Source: UBA11403 sp963784615
GTDB lineage: Bacteria > Pseudomonadota > Gammaproteobacteria > Legionellales > Legionellaceae
NCBI GenBank assembly: GCA_963784615.1
Contig: CAWASG010000001.1
Coordinates: 1,302,001-1,366,000, forward strand
Reading direction: 5' to 3'
DNA length: 64,000 nucleotides
The notes under the pieces were generated by a model. That model did no database searches and had not been told where the DNA came from. It saw only the letters and a program-made list of their open reading frames with translations. The translations under genes were made by a program, and so were the position numbers. How positions within the stretch are numbered: position 1 is the stretch's first letter; the number at the start of each line of letters is the position of its first letter. Positions 9,182 through 17,496 of the stretch are shown here, one piece after another.

Positions 9182-9357
9182 CTTCTCACTGCGTGCATCC
9201 AGAATCATGATCACATTAGGGTCTGTTGACATCTATGGGGTTATTGCGGAGAACTGCCAGAATTTCCGTGTAAACTTAAATCAGACCCGTTTTATTATTT
9301 TTCCTGTGTGCGCAAGCCATCCCTGGCTTGTGATAATTTCAAAAAAGAGCGATTACC

Positions 9358-9807
9358 TTACCTTAAGTTAGCTGAGGGTGCTGTGTCAGCAATACTCGAA
9401 CCAACTGTACAAGCTGTAGCGATACCAATCAAAACAGTAAAACAAAACGCCGCGAACGTGAGGACGGCCATTCCTGTAAGGGCGCAGTAAGCGATTGGTG
9501 CGGCTGCAACACCCAAAATTGTAGCCCCAATAACCGCGGCAGAAACAGCCTGGCCAACGCTTATTGCTGTGCTTAGAATCCAATGTGTCAATGGATTGTT
9601 TTTCTCACTCACTACGCTATCAAGCCCTGCTTGTAGAAGGAGATAAGGTAAGACAAGAATACCTGTGCCAACAGCACATGCTGCAGCGACTGTGCCTGCG
9701 GAAATTGCAAATGCAGTTGGTACAAATAATTGACCTGTTAAACCACATAGTGCAGATCCTGCTGTTGAAAAAATACCTTTTTTAACAAGACTATCTATAT
9801 CAGCCAT
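9358..9807 (-). CDS. Hypothetical membrane protein rich in Ala/Gly
   Basis: A 149-residue product made almost entirely of hydrophobic, small-residue segments: about 13-35, 38-60, 82-105 and 108-135, each long enough to span a membrane. The N-terminus (MADIDSLVKKGIF) is short and polar. There is no signal peptide and no recognisable catalytic motif. Function unknown. It converges with the 8756 gene across 176 bp in which I see no clear terminator. Confidence 0.55.
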   Translation of the reverse strand: MADIDSLVKKGIFSTAGSALCGLTGQLFVPTAFAISAGTVAAACAVGTGILVLPYLLLQAGLDSVVSEKNNPLTHWILSTAISVGQAVSAAVIGATILGVAAAPIAYCALTGMAVLTFAAFCFTVLIGIATACTVGSSIADTAPSANLR

Positions 9808-9930
9808 AAATCACCCATCGATTAATAAAAAAAAAATAAAACGCTTTATGCACGACATTTGAATATTTGTCAATTTAGGCAGCATTTGTTCAGCAATTCC
9901 CACCATAAAAGCCGATGGTCAGTATGAGCG

Positions 9931-10049
9931 CCCTCTCCCATTGATGGGAGAGGGTGCCCGACAGGGCGGGTGAGGGCAGTTTAAATCGCAGTGTTTTGAT
10001 CTACCCTCATCCGCCCTGTCGGGCACCTTCTCCCATCAATGGGAGAAGG
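9931..10049. repeat. Nested palindrome (119 bp)
   Basis: The left arm ccctctcccattgatgggag continues through gggtgcccgacagggcgggt, and pairs with a right arm ending near 10049 (gccctgtcgggcaccttctc, then ccatcaatgggagaagg). Each arm also contains its own small hairpin (ctcccattgatgggag), so the sequence can form a cruciform with two side loops. It lies upstream of mutM. I see only one copy here. Confidence 0.85.
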
Positions 10050-10161
10050 AACTCCGCCGCCAGCGCAGGTTTTAAGTCGGAAATTGCTGGCGTTTGTTCA
10101 GCTATCACCAAAAGACATTTTTCATTACAATAGCCAAAAATCTCATAGCGAAAATCATCAC

Positions 10162-10992
10162 ATGCCCGAATTACCAGAAGTTGAAACCATCATGCGTGGC
10201 TTAATCCCTCAGCTTGAGGGTGCTACTGTTCAAGATGTCATTATCAGGCATCATCAATTACGCTGGCCTATTCCAACCGACTTAAAAGCCCGTTTAAGTC
10301 AACAGAAAATACTCAGCCTCTCTCGTCGAGGTAAATATCTGTTGATCCATGTCTCTGCCGGCACGCTGATTATCCATTTGGGAATGTCAGGCAGTTTACG
10401 ATTATTGACTCTCGATGCGCCACCCACGCGACATGATCACGTGGATATTGTTTTATCCCCTCATCAACAACTGCGTTATAACGATCCGCGGCGCTTTGGC
10501 GCAATACTCTGGACAGCGGAAAACCCTCTCAATCATCCCCTGCTCAACTCAATGGGTATCGAGCCGCTTGATATGAATTTTACTGGCCAATATTTGAAGG
10601 AGAAATCCTTGAATCGACACGGTGCCATTAAACCCTTCATCATGAATAGCAAAATCGTCACCGGTATCGGCAATATTTATGCTGCAGAAGCATTGTTTTT
10701 AGCCAACATTCACCCATCGATGCCGGCGGGTTTACTCACGCAACAACAATGCGATCAACTGGTCGAAGCCATTAAGCAAATCCTGAGATCGGCCATTTCA
10801 CAGGGCGGCACCACTTTAAAAGACTTCGTGAACAGTGAAGGCAAACCGGGATATTTTTCACAAAAGCTGCATGTTTATGGTCGAGCGGGTTTGCCGTGTA
10901 CAACCTGCGGAACACCTTTACGTTCGATACAATTAGGGCAACGAAGTACTGTATTTTGTGAGCGTTGTCAGCCGCCTATCAATTATTCATGA
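10162..10992 (+). CDS. mutM: Formamidopyrimidine-DNA glycosylase
   Basis: A 276-residue bifunctional glycosylase/AP lyase that removes 8-oxoguanine and formamidopyrimidines. The mature N-terminus PELPEVETI (Pro2 nucleophile, Glu3) fixes the start at 10162; frame further upstream runs into the palindrome and is not coding. HLGMSGSLRLL and the H2TH region (GNIYAAEALFLANIHP, about 171-186) are present. A C-terminal zinc finger has Cys pairs CTTC and CERC. Length is the same as in other bacteria. Followed after 16 bp by the TrmY-like gene. Confidence 0.96.
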   Translation: MPELPEVETIMRGLIPQLEGATVQDVIIRHHQLRWPIPTDLKARLSQQKILSLSRRGKYLLIHVSAGTLIIHLGMSGSLRLLTLDAPPTRHDHVDIVLSPHQQLRYNDPRRFGAILWTAENPLNHPLLNSMGIEPLDMNFTGQYLKEKSLNRHGAIKPFIMNSKIVTGIGNIYAAEALFLANIHPSMPAGLLTQQQCDQLVEAIKQILRSAISQGGTTLKDFVNSEGKPGYFSQKLHVYGRAGLPCTTCGTPLRSIQLGQRSTVFCERCQPPINYS

Positions 10993-11008
10993 TAATAGGA
11001 GTACCAGT

Positions 11009-11608
11009 ATGAGAACGTTTATCATTAGAGCACGGAAAGGAACGACTCGTTGGGAGCGTGTCAGATCACAAGTCGGAGGGAAAGAGCATTTTGAAGTGGT
11101 GGCTCACTCAGTCATCAATGCTTTTTTTATTTCGATTGATTTTAGAAGCGATGTTGAAGTTTATATTGTGCTTGATAGTTCAGAAGACTTTCCTCATACC
11201 ATTAAACTCACCAGTGCGGATGGACTATCACTAACGGGCTTTCATGAAGAAGCAGTGATTGGACTGATTGAAAAAGCATTAAAAGATAGTCGCGGCTTAC
11301 TCAAAGATGAAACACGAACCGTCGCTCCAGGCGTTCAAGTCAGCGGCTTTGGTTTTGAAAAATTAATCAGTGGATTAATTAAAACGCGACCTTTGTATTT
11401 GCTTGATCGCAAAGGAGAAGACATCAGAGACACTCAGTTGGAACCGAATCCCGTATTTATTTTAAGTGATCACTTGGCGATGCCGAAAAAAACCATCAGT
11501 GGGCTTAAACGCAATGGTTTAAAAACATTAAGCTTGGGTAAAAAAATGCTGTTCGCTTCGCAATGCGTTGTACTGATTAATGATGAGATGGATAGAAATA
11601 TATTCTGA
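11009..11608 (+). CDS. TrmY/DUF358-family SPOUT methyltransferase, tRNA (pseudouridine-N1)-methyltransferase-like
   Basis: A 199-residue product starting at the ATG at 11009, with AGGAG about eight bases upstream. The sequence follows the DUF358 family: MRTFIIRARKGTT, then AHSVINAFFISIDFRSDVEVY, PGVQVSGFGFEKLI, and the SAM-binding knot region PVFILSDHLAMP. Archaeal TrmY methylates N1 of pseudouridine 54 in tRNA; bacterial members are sporadic and, to my knowledge, less studied. Likely co-transcribed with mutM (16-bp gap). Family assignment is firm by pattern, substrate is inferred. Confidence 0.8.
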   Translation: MRTFIIRARKGTTRWERVRSQVGGKEHFEVVAHSVINAFFISIDFRSDVEVYIVLDSSEDFPHTIKLTSADGLSLTGFHEEAVIGLIEKALKDSRGLLKDETRTVAPGVQVSGFGFEKLISGLIKTRPLYLLDRKGEDIRDTQLEPNPVFILSDHLAMPKKTISGLKRNGLKTLSLGKKMLFASQCVVLINDEMDRNIF

Positions 11609-11644
11609 GTCTTGTTTGGTTGGGGGAAGGGGAAGGGGAAAACT

Positions 11645-11762
11645 GATCGGGCAAGGGCACGGGCACGCTCACGGGCACGTGAATGATCGCTACGCGAGCC
11701 TTTAAAATATAAAACCCGCGTGGCGTACATTCACGTGCCCGTGAGCGTGCCCGTGCCCGATC
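11645..11762. repeat. GC-rich palindrome between convergent genes
   Basis: The left arm (gatcgggcaagggcacgggc onward to about 11685) pairs with the right arm at 11728-11762. Purine-rich gggaagggg blocks on the left and tttccc blocks on the right extend the pairing outward. It lies between the TrmY-like gene (plus) and radA (minus), so it may act as a bidirectional terminator, though the stem is much longer than usual. Confidence 0.75.
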
Positions 11763-11812
11763 TCTTCCCTTCCCTTTCCCTTTCCCCGATCATTTAAAAT
11801 TCCAACGCACTG

Positions 11813-13168
11813 CTACCATATTTGCAATACCTCCTGCAAATGCTTCACTGGTACAATCTCAATGCCGAGTGATGCCATCTGTTTAGGCGCATTACCATAA
11901 GGCACGATGGCGCGTTTAAAACCGTGCTTTGCTGCTTCCTTCAGACGCTCTTGACCACTTTGCACGGGACGTATTTCGCCGGCCAACCCCACTTCGCCAA
12001 AAATAATGGTTTCGCTATCAAAGATGCGATTTCTGAGACTGGAGACTACCGCGGTAATCAAGGCCAAATCACTGCCCGTTTCCATGACTTTGACACCCCC
12101 GACGACATTGATAAAGACATCTTGATCAAACGTTGCAATCCCGCCATGACGGTGGAGAACTGCTAATAAAATAGCGAGACGATTATGTTCAAGACCGGCC
12201 GTGACACGCCTTGCTTGTTGCCCATGTGCTTCATCGACCAACGCCTGCACTTCCACCAACATCGGGCGCGTGCCTTCCCATGTGACCATCACAGCACTAC
12301 CTGGGGTTGGCTCAGGTTGGCGAGATAGAAAGATAGCCGATGGATTTGCGACTTCTTTTAAGCCTTTATCGGTCATCGCAAAGACACCTAACTCGTTAAC
12401 CGCTCCAAATCGATTTTTAATGGCGCGAATCACACGAAAACGGCTGTCACTTTGCCCCTCAAAATACAACACGCAATCAACCATGTGCTCTAAAACACGC
12501 GGGCCAGCGATGGCGCCTTCTTTGGTGACATGCCCCACGAGAAATACGGCGGTTTGGGTCATTTTGGCAAACCGTACCAATTGTGCTGCCGACTCACGAA
12601 CCTGGCTGACACTGCCCGGTGCCGATGAAATGGAGTCGGTAAATGTCGTTTGAATCGAGTCAATCACGATAATTTGTGGTTTTTCTTTTTCAGCATGGCT
12701 TAAAATCGTTTCCACCTGCGTTTCCGCCAACAATTTAAGCCCGGTTAAGGGCAACTGCAAACGCTTGGCACGCATCGCAACTTGTTGTAAAGATTCTTCA
12801 CCCGTGACATACAGCACGGAATGCTGCAAGGATAAATTGGCGAGCGTTTGAATTAAAATGGTTGATTTACCAATTCCCGGATCACCACCAATCAACACAA
12901 CAGAGCCATTAACCAGGCCACCACCGAGAACACGATTCAATTCAGAAAGACCACAATCCATACGGGATTGCTTGTCCATTACAACATTTTCAACCAAGGT
13001 CACCGATGATCGTTGATTGGCATAATTCCCAAGACGGGCACTCCGACCTGCGGAGGCAATTTGCTCTTCAACAACCGCATTCCAGGCACCGCACTGCGTA
13101 CACTGCCCCGCCCATTGGGAAAAAAGCGCAGCGCATTGGCTGCAGACAAATATAAGCTTGGTTTTCAT
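11813..13168 (-). CDS. radA: DNA repair protein RadA (Sms)
   Basis: A 451-residue RecA-like branch-migration ATPase. The N-terminal C4 zinc finger (CSQC at about 9-12 and CTQCGAW) sets the start at the ATG at 13168; the open frame further upstream is repeat sequence. Walker A is GGDPGIGKST, and the RadA-specific KNRFG motif appears as KNRFGAVNELGVF. The C-terminal Lon-protease-like domain includes QDVFINVVGGVKV and GEVGLAGEIRPV. It works with RecA in processing recombination intermediates. Confidence 0.96.
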   Translation of the reverse strand: MKTKLIFVCSQCAALFSQWAGQCTQCGAWNAVVEEQIASAGRSARLGNYANQRSSVTLVENVVMDKQSRMDCGLSELNRVLGGGLVNGSVVLIGGDPGIGKSTILIQTLANLSLQHSVLYVTGEESLQQVAMRAKRLQLPLTGLKLLAETQVETILSHAEKEKPQIIVIDSIQTTFTDSISSAPGSVSQVRESAAQLVRFAKMTQTAVFLVGHVTKEGAIAGPRVLEHMVDCVLYFEGQSDSRFRVIRAIKNRFGAVNELGVFAMTDKGLKEVANPSAIFLSRQPEPTPGSAVMVTWEGTRPMLVEVQALVDEAHGQQARRVTAGLEHNRLAILLAVLHRHGGIATFDQDVFINVVGGVKVMETGSDLALITAVVSSLRNRIFDSETIIFGEVGLAGEIRPVQSGQERLKEAAKHGFKRAIVPYGNAPKQMASLGIEIVPVKHLQEVLQIW

Positions 13169-13217
13169 GGCATTCTCGGTTAAATTACACTTCCGGGCAT
13201 TCTCTGGATAATCAGAA

Positions 13218-13281
13218 GCCGCGCCGGGTAGATGATATTGTTGGGCTTCGCTCTCGCTCAACCCAACCTACCCGGCGCGGC
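13218..13281. repeat. Half C repeat inside a small inverted repeat
   Basis: gccgcgccgggtag at 13218 pairs with ctacccggcgcggc ending at 13281. Between them lies only the right half of repeat C (tgttgggcttcgctctcgct followed by caacccaacctac). This is a truncated or recombined C element upstream of radA and xseB. Confidence 0.7.
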
Positions 13282-13340
13282 TCGGATTACCAAGAGAATA
13301 CACTTCCGAGCCATCATATAATAGGACGATAGAAACCACC

Positions 13341-13559
13341 ATGAGTAAACCCATTCATTTTGAATCCTCCATTGCCGAATTAGAAGCCATTGTTAGTCAA
13401 CTGGAAAAAGGCGAACTTCCTCTTGAAGACTCGTTAAAGCAATTTGAAAAGGGCATTAACCTTGCCCAAAAATGCCAAAAAATACTAACTCAAGCTGAGC
13501 AGAAAATTGAAATATTGTCTGCCAACAAAGTCTTACCCACTGGAATGCAAGATGAATAA
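13341..13559 (+). CDS. xseB: Exodeoxyribonuclease VII small subunit
   Basis: A 72-residue helical protein with the family pattern FESSIAELEAIVSQLEKGELPLEDSL and FEKGINLAQKCQKIL. XseB associates in several copies with XseA to form ExoVII, which degrades single-stranded DNA; xseA is not in the window. The gene overlaps ispA by eight bases, the usual gammaproteobacterial xseB-ispA arrangement. The customary third gene, dxs, is absent here. Confidence 0.93.
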   Translation: MSKPIHFESSIAELEAIVSQLEKGELPLEDSLKQFEKGINLAQKCQKILTQAEQKIEILSANKVLPTGMQDE

Positions 13560-14439
13560 TCCAATTATAAATGGTTACCTTGAACGTCACGAAGCCGTCC
13601 TGCAGGACATTGTCAATCAAGCCGACATTCCAGCGCCCGCTTTAAAAGAAGCCATACAATACTGTCTTTTCCCTGGCGGAAAGCGTCTTCGCCCGCTTTT
13701 GGTGTATCTGACTGGAGAGATTGTTGATGCGAACATTGAAGCTCTGGACAGCATTGCCGCAGCGATTGAACTGGCGCACTGCTACTCGCTCGTACAAGAT
13801 GATTTACCCGCCATGGATAACGACGATTATCGCCGTGGGCAACTAACTTGTCATCGCGCATTTAATGAGGCAACCGCCATTTTGGTGGGTGATGGTATGC
13901 AAGGGCTCGCAAATGAGATATTACTTACCCATCTACCGCGTGTTCTCAATGATCGTCAGGTCATCGACATTACCTATGCACTACTAAAATCAAGTGGTTT
14001 TTCAGGGATGGTAAGTGGTCAAAGTCTTGATTTAACTGATCTCTGTCGACCAGACGTTACAAAAGCTCATCTTCAACACATTCATCGCCTGAAAACGGGC
14101 GCTCTTTTCTCTGCTTGCATCAAAATGGCCTTGATTTCAGGCAAGCAGTGTGATAAAACGTCAGAGATACTGCAACAGTTTGCAAGTTTTATTGGCATGG
14201 CGTTTCAAATGCAAGATGATTATCATGACCGATATAGCAGTAGCGACGTATTAGGCAAGAATCGCGCCTCAGACGAAGCAAATCAAAAAACAACGTTTGC
14301 GAGTTTGCTGAATCAACAAGAGTTGCTTGATTTAATACATCAACATTACAACAAAGCACTTCATGCGCTTGAGCCCCTTGGGGAGAAAGCAAACAACCTC
14401 AGTGACCTCACCCGATATTTACATCAACGCACAGGGTAG
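13552..14439 (+). CDS. ispA: Farnesyl diphosphate synthase (geranyltranstransferase)
   Basis: A 295-residue short-chain polyprenyl synthase that condenses DMAPP/GPP with IPP to give farnesyl diphosphate for undecaprenyl and quinone side chains. GGKRLRPLL (about 40-48), the first Asp-rich motif DDLPAMDNDD followed by RRGQ, and the second motif QMQDDYHD are all present. I start at 13552 (MNNPIINGYLERHEAVL), overlapping xseB. The TAG stop at 14437-14439 is the first part of a C repeat (gtaggttgag), so the element abuts the coding end. Confidence 0.95.
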   Translation: MNNPIINGYLERHEAVLQDIVNQADIPAPALKEAIQYCLFPGGKRLRPLLVYLTGEIVDANIEALDSIAAAIELAHCYSLVQDDLPAMDNDDYRRGQLTCHRAFNEATAILVGDGMQGLANEILLTHLPRVLNDRQVIDITYALLKSSGFSGMVSGQSLDLTDLCRPDVTKAHLQHIHRLKTGALFSACIKMALISGKQCDKTSEILQQFASFIGMAFQMQDDYHDRYSSSDVLGKNRASDEANQKTTFASLLNQQELLDLIHQHYNKALHALEPLGEKANNLSDLTRYLHQRTG

Positions 14440-14510
14440 GTTGAGTTAAGCGAGAGCGAAGCGCAACATGATGACTTTGTTGGGCTTCGCTCTCGCTCAA
14501 CCCAACCTAC
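14436..14510. repeat. Palindromic repeat C
   Basis: Arms gtaggttgagttaagcgaga and its near complement ending at 14510 surround a short loop. The left arm shows small deviations from the C consensus (gtaggttgggttgagcgaga). It provides the ispA stop codon and can fold as a transcriptional hairpin. Confidence 0.8.
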
Positions 14511-14563
14511 TTCAACCTACTCTGCTTTATCGAGAGGATTCATCAATTTTTTAGGAGATAAGT

Positions 14564-15064
14564 ATGTTTAGATTCATGAGAGACTGTCTTGCAGTAGCTG
14601 CCGTATTTGCTCTCTGCATATGGAGCCTGGAACCGATTGCACTGTTACCATTTGGCTTATGTGCAGCAGGGCTTGGGATTGGCGCACTGTTCATGCATAT
14701 TGCTGCTGATTCGGAGAATGTAGGGCAACCTGCGGTCGTCGTAACAGCCCCAACACGAACCGTTTTTGTTAGTCCACAACCAACTTATGTGAGCTCTTGG
14801 AGCTGGAACCCTGCCAACTGGTTTTCAGGCTGGGGAGCTGATAGGCATTATGGTCATCATACTCATGGCCATACATCGCCAAGTGTTTTTGATCGCCCCA
14901 CACATGCTGTTGTAACAAACCCTTATCGTGCTTCAAGCAACGTTCATGTTGCCCACAGCTCTGGTGGCCCATTCTTTAGCCCCGCACCTGCGCATGCGCA
15001 TGCGACTGTATCATCAAACAATGCATACACTGCCCGACACAGCAACGAGCATGGTCATCGGTAA
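14564..15064 (+). CDS. Hypothetical protein, two N-terminal membrane segments and His-rich tail
   Basis: A 166-residue product with hydrophobic segments at about 8-28 and 29-50 (LLPFGLCAAGLGIGALFMH), then a polar region rich in Ser, Asn, Trp and His. Histidines cluster at about 98-106 (YGHHTHGHT) and 141-166 (AHAHATVSSN...). AGGAG lies about seven bases before the ATG. The His-rich part could bind metal ions, but that is a guess from composition. Family unknown. Confidence 0.6.
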   Translation: MFRFMRDCLAVAAVFALCIWSLEPIALLPFGLCAAGLGIGALFMHIAADSENVGQPAVVVTAPTRTVFVSPQPTYVSSWSWNPANWFSGWGADRHYGHHTHGHTSPSVFDRPTHAVVTNPYRASSNVHVAHSSGGPFFSPAPAHAHATVSSNNAYTARHSNEHGHR

Positions 15065-15075
15065 GTAGGCAAGCC

Positions 15076-15139
15076 AATAACGTATTACCGCAGGATGGGT
15101 TGCTGCCCTTTGCAACCCATCCTGCGGTAATACGTTATT
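15076..15139. terminator. Perfect long hairpin between convergent genes
   Basis: A 28-base left arm starting aataacgtattaccgcagga pairs exactly with the right arm ending ttatt at 15139, around a loop of about eight bases. It lies just after the His-rich gene and overlaps the stop of the convergent CHAP gene (15135-15137). It would stop transcription from both sides. Confidence 0.8.
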
Positions 15140-15761
15140 CTTTGACCCGCACCCAGCCAATCAATGAATCATCAAAAATGCGATAACGGCCGTTTTTATC
15201 TTTATCAAGTAACAATCGACGCGCGTAATCTTTGCCTTCCCAACGACGATTAAAATAATTTTGCTCAGCAATCGTAATCGAGTCGCGCTCAACACCAACA
15301 ACCACTGCAACATGCCCCGTAATGGCCAATTTGACACTATTGATCAACAAATCACCCACTTTGGGCGCTTCTTTAGAAACCTTGTTTTTAAAACGCAATA
15401 TAGCTCTGTGTTCATGTGTATCTACCTTTTCAGCATAAGGTAAATCCCAAATATGATAAGCATATTCAACATCACCAAACGTCACGCCTTTATTCTCAAT
15501 GAGCCAACGCCGCGCATATTCAACACACTGCCATTTCATTCCCGTGAAAATCGGCTGCTTGAGATGCGCCAATGTCACATAATGATTTTCATTTTTAACG
15601 CAATAACCACTACAATTACTATATGCTTTCGTTAAAAAGGCCTCTCCAACAAATGTCCCAAACGCGGCATTACAAGGCCCGGCACAAGACGCCTCCCGCG
15701 CCTCGGCAGCGCTAATGATCATTGCATACAACACCAGTAATATTTTGAAATAAATACTCAT
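15135..15761 (-). CDS. Secreted CHAP-domain amidase, glutathionylspermidine-amidase-like
   Basis: A 208-residue protein with a signal peptide (about 1-21, cleavage near SAAEA-REA). The CHAP domain has the catalytic Cys in WQCVEYARRWL (Cys79) and the His in TGHVAVVVG (His150), followed by AEQNYF. The CVEYARRW...HVA...AEQN pattern is close to the amidase half of glutathionylspermidine synthetase/amidase and trypanothione synthetase, which cleaves glutathione-polyamine conjugates; CHAP proteins also cleave peptidoglycan. Export makes a peptidoglycan or host-polyamine substrate conceivable. Cysteines in the first third (C26, C30, C50, C54) may form disulfides. Confidence 0.78.
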   Translation of the reverse strand: MSIYFKILLVLYAMIISAAEAREASCAGPCNAAFGTFVGEAFLTKAYSNCSGYCVKNENHYVTLAHLKQPIFTGMKWQCVEYARRWLIENKGVTFGDVEYAYHIWDLPYAEKVDTHEHRAILRFKNKVSKEAPKVGDLLINSVKLAITGHVAVVVGVERDSITIAEQNYFNRRWEGKDYARRLLLDKDKNGRYRIFDDSLIGWVRVKE

Positions 15762-15941
15762 AATGAACCCTCAAAAGCAAACAATCACCCAAAAACCACA
15801 GGCAGTATAAATATCAATCAACTTGAATGCAAGATCATTTGATGGAAATTAAACAAATTGTTGTAGGGACAATTGAAAAAAAGTGTACCGCCTGAGGGAG
15901 TTTTAAAATTTACAAAGATGAGGTGTTATGGAATCTGTAAT

Positions 15942-16028
15942 TGGTGCCCAGGGCCGGAATCGAACCGGCATGGTGTTACCACCGAGGGATTTTAAATCCC
16001 TTGCGTCTACCTGTTTCGCCACCTGGGC
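15942..16028 (-). tRNA. tRNA-Leu (UAA)
   Basis: The minus strand folds as a class II tRNA with a variable arm. The acceptor GCCCAGG pairs with CCTGGGC and CCA is encoded. The anticodon stem AGGGA/TCCCT encloses loop TTTAAAA, giving anticodon UAA. Third tRNA after pgsA, as in E. coli (glyW-cysT-leuZ). Confidence 0.95.
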
Positions 16029-16033
16029 ATATT

Positions 16034-16107
16034 TGGAGGCTGAGGCCGGAATCGGACCGGCGTACGCGGCTTTGCAGGCCGCTGCATGACCACTCTGCCA
16101 CACAGCC
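16034..16107 (-). tRNA. tRNA-Cys (GCA)
   Basis: Acceptor GGCTGTG at 16107 on the minus strand pairs imperfectly with CTCAGCC, followed by TCCA. Anticodon stem GCGGC/GCCGC encloses loop CTGCAAA, giving GCA. The T arm is GCCGGTCCGATTCCGGC. Only five bases separate it from tRNA-Leu. Confidence 0.95.
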
Positions 16108-16122
16108 AAATTGAAACTTTAC

Positions 16123-16152
16123 AAAAAAAAAGCGACTACCGGTCGCTTTTTT
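16123..16152. terminator. Bidirectional Rho-independent terminator between tRNA genes
   Basis: Stem agcgac/gtcgct with loop taccg is flanked by A-runs on one side and T-runs on the other. It lies between tRNA-Gly and tRNA-Cys on the minus strand, so it may attenuate read-through from pgsA/tRNA-Gly, with tRNA-Cys and tRNA-Leu made from a separate promoter or from read-through. Confidence 0.75.
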
Positions 16153-16227
16153 TGGAGCGGGAAACGAGGCTCGAACTCGCGACCCCAACCTTGGCAAGGT
16201 TGTGCTCTACCACTGAGCTATTCCCGC
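16153..16227 (-). tRNA. tRNA-Gly (GCC)
   Basis: Acceptor GCGGGAA pairs with TTCCCGC followed by TCCA. D-arm AGCTCAGTGGTAGAGC and T-arm with GAGTTCGAGCCTC are canonical. Anticodon stem CAACC/GGTTG with loop TTGCCAA gives GCC. First tRNA downstream of pgsA. Confidence 0.96.
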
Positions 16228-16273
16228 ATTCCATGAGGTGACATTCTACCCAAAATCATTTTTCTGTCAACCT

Positions 16274-16843
16274 CTATATTTCTTTTTTTTTCATTAAATC
16301 AGGCCAGGCGATAGTAATGTAAACGATCATTGACCATATGGTTAGTATTGCAGCCAAATAAAGCATAATGAAACCTAGGACACCCCACCATGATGTAGTC
16401 GGGTTAAAGGCGAGCAATAAACCCAAGGCGAACATCTGCAAGGTTGTTTTAATTTTTCCAACGTTACTCACAGTGACGCTGGCGCGGCGACCAATTTCAG
16501 CCATCCACTCTCGAAGTGCTGAAATCACAATTTCACGTCCAACAATCACCATCGCAGGTATTGTCAAATAATTCAAATCACGAGCACCAACTAATAACAG
16601 CAAACTGGTGGTCACAATCAATTTATCCGCCACTGGATCGAGAAACGCCCCGAAAGTGGATATTTGCTGTAATCTTCGCGCGAGATAGCCATCTAACCAA
16701 TCCGTAAAACACGCTAATGCAAAAATACAAGCAGCGGCCTGATGCGCCCATGCAAATGGCAAATAGAAAACCATCACAAAAACAGGAATAAGGAAAATAC
16801 GGATTAAGGTCAGGATATTCGGTAAACTCGTTAAAGTACTCAC
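16274..16843 (-). CDS. pgsA: CDP-diacylglycerol-glycerol-3-phosphate 3-phosphatidyltransferase
   Basis: A 189-residue inner-membrane enzyme making phosphatidylglycerophosphate, the precursor of phosphatidylglycerol. The CDP-alcohol phosphatidyltransferase motif is complete: DWLDGYLARR, then FGAFLDPVADK. I prefer the GTG at 16843, which overlaps the upstream TAG stop by one base and has GGAG eight bases away; an ATG at 16882 would lie inside the previous gene. Order pgsA then tRNA-Gly/Cys/Leu matches E. coli. Confidence 0.93.
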   Translation of the reverse strand: MSTLTSLPNILTLIRIFLIPVFVMVFYLPFAWAHQAAACIFALACFTDWLDGYLARRLQQISTFGAFLDPVADKLIVTTSLLLLVGARDLNYLTIPAMVIVGREIVISALREWMAEIGRRASVTVSNVGKIKTTLQMFALGLLLAFNPTTSWWGVLGFIMLYLAAILTIWSMIVYITIAWPDLMKKKEI

Positions 16844-17496
16844 TAAGACAACTCCAAGTAATCCGCTAACTGCTGAAAACAATCGAATACATCATCTGCG
16901 CCAGCAGCTCGCAAACTTGATTCATTCTGATTGTAAAAATCAACACCAATTGCTCTCACACCAACCTGCACTGCCATTTCAATATCACTGACAGAATCGC
17001 CTACCATCAACGTTTCCTCAGGGGAAACGTCGCATTCCGCCATGATTTCTTCTAGCATTTGTGGGCAGGGTTTCGCCGGCGCCTGACTCGCGCTGCGTGT
17101 CACATCAAATAGTGAACCGAGCTTTGACGCGTCTAAATCACGCATCAAGCTTTGCTGCCCTTTGTTCGTAGCTATCGCCAATTGAATACCGCCCTGCTTG
17201 AGAGCGAGCAACACGTCACGCGCGCCCGTTGTAATGCAGATCTCATCAGAGTTGCTTAACATGGCATGCTGCGCGGCCTGTAGCAAATCTGAGTGCTGTT
17301 GCGCAGACAGATGGGGAAACAATTTTTTTAATGTAACGACTGGGCCTAAAACGATCGAACGTCGAGCCACGTCAAGATCAACATCACCAAATTCCATTCG
17401 TTTTGATTCGTTAATAATAACGTTTAAAATTTGACCTAACGTATCAGAAAGTGTTCCCTCCCAATCAAACACAACCAAGCGATAAGGATTTGTCAT
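16843..17496 (-). CDS. HAD-IA family phosphatase (phosphoglycolate phosphatase-like)
   Basis: A 217-residue HAD hydrolase. Motif I is FDWEGTLSDT (about 10-19): the nucleophilic Asp is present but the second Asp of DxD, the acid/base residue, is Glu. Motif II is AIATNKG, the lysine is in APAKPCP, and motif IV is GDSVSDIEMA. The neighbours match the rluC-linked HAD proteins of Pseudomonas and Legionella. Substrate unknown, so gph is not assigned. Overlaps rluC by four bases and pgsA by one. Confidence 0.85.
   Translation of the reverse strand: MTNPYRLVVFDWEGTLSDTLGQILNVIINESKRMEFGDVDLDVARRSIVLGPVVTLKKLFPHLSAQQHSDLLQAAQHAMLSNSDEICITTGARDVLLALKQGGIQLAIATNKGQQSLMRDLDASKLGSLFDVTRSASQAPAKPCPQMLEEIMAECDVSPEETLMVGDSVSDIEMAVQVGVRAIGVDFYNQNESSLRAAGADDVFDCFQQLADYLELS

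Noticed and set aside
13169..13261. N-terminal extension of RadA beginning MSESEAQQ
   Set aside because: The extension is translated half C repeat; the conserved RadA start is at 13168, before the zinc finger.
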